In this document: one piece after another, positions 5,096-5,117 of the stretch
Position numbering within the stretch: the first letter of the stretch is position 1
Layout of the letters: each line of letters begins with the position of its first letter
Assembly: GCA_016838945.1 (NCBI GenBank)
Contig: JADLKP010000169.1
Coordinates: 1 to 5,117 of the forward strand
Source of the DNA: Methanobrevibacter sp.
GTDB lineage: Archaea > Methanobacteriota > Methanobacteria > Methanobacteriales > Methanobacteriaceae
Direction of reading: 5' to 3'
Length of the DNA: 5,117 bases
Position numbers and translations under genes: made by a program
The notes under the pieces: model-generated
Seen by the model: only the letters and a program-made list of their open reading frames with translations
Told to the model about the DNA's origin: nothing
The model's database searches: none

Positions 5096-5117
5096 AAAAT
5101 GATTGAAAATCTTTAAA

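Overview
The window is very AT-rich archaeal DNA and most likely comes from a Methanobrevibacter-type methanogen (order Methanobacteriales). This rests on four things: a large secreted, Asn-rich, parallel beta-helix 'adhesin-like' protein of the kind abundant in that group; strong GGAGGT-type ribosome binding sites 5-6 nt before ATG starts; TTTATATA/TTTATAAT box-A-like elements; and nearly pure A/T spacers around moderately AT-rich genes. The genus is inferred from style and protein family, not from a marker gene.

All three genes supported here lie on the minus strand, so the window reads right to left. (1) 4960-4562: a 132-residue protein with one N-terminal membrane segment and a long charged helical/coiled-coil tail. 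(2) 4443-3925: a 172-residue protein of the same design, with an acidic coiled-coil tail. These two are 118 bp apart and may be co-transcribed. I do not recognise a named family for either. (3) 3556-155: a 1133-residue cell-surface protein with a signal peptide, an acidic low-complexity N-terminal segment, two successive beta-helix regions each opened by a related 'NYxxYF' module, a Gly/Ser-rich stalk and a C-terminal membrane anchor. It is a candidate adhesin or surface-display protein and is probably its own transcription unit, since a 368-bp spacer separates it from gene 2.

The spacers hold more structure than the genes suggest. Genes 2 and 3 both end in Glu-Glu-TAA, and in both the stop region forms the 5' arm of a hairpin followed by a T-rich tract, so the stop and a probable terminator are fused. 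Directly upstream of gene 2 there are four tandem 11-bp units, three of which carry a TATA-like core. A second array of about 11 bp (AAAATAAGTAT type) fills the spacer after gene 2, and an 8-bp tandem repeat sits just before the adhesin's ribosome binding site. A 16-bp perfect A/T palindrome overlaps the best box-A candidate near the right edge.

No tRNA, rRNA, CRISPR array, insertion sequence or known defence system is visible. The window looks like a surface-protein locus rather than a dramatic new system. The most testable ideas are the stop-embedded terminators, the phased repeat promoter, and a possible pairing of the two oppositely charged membrane coiled-coil proteins.
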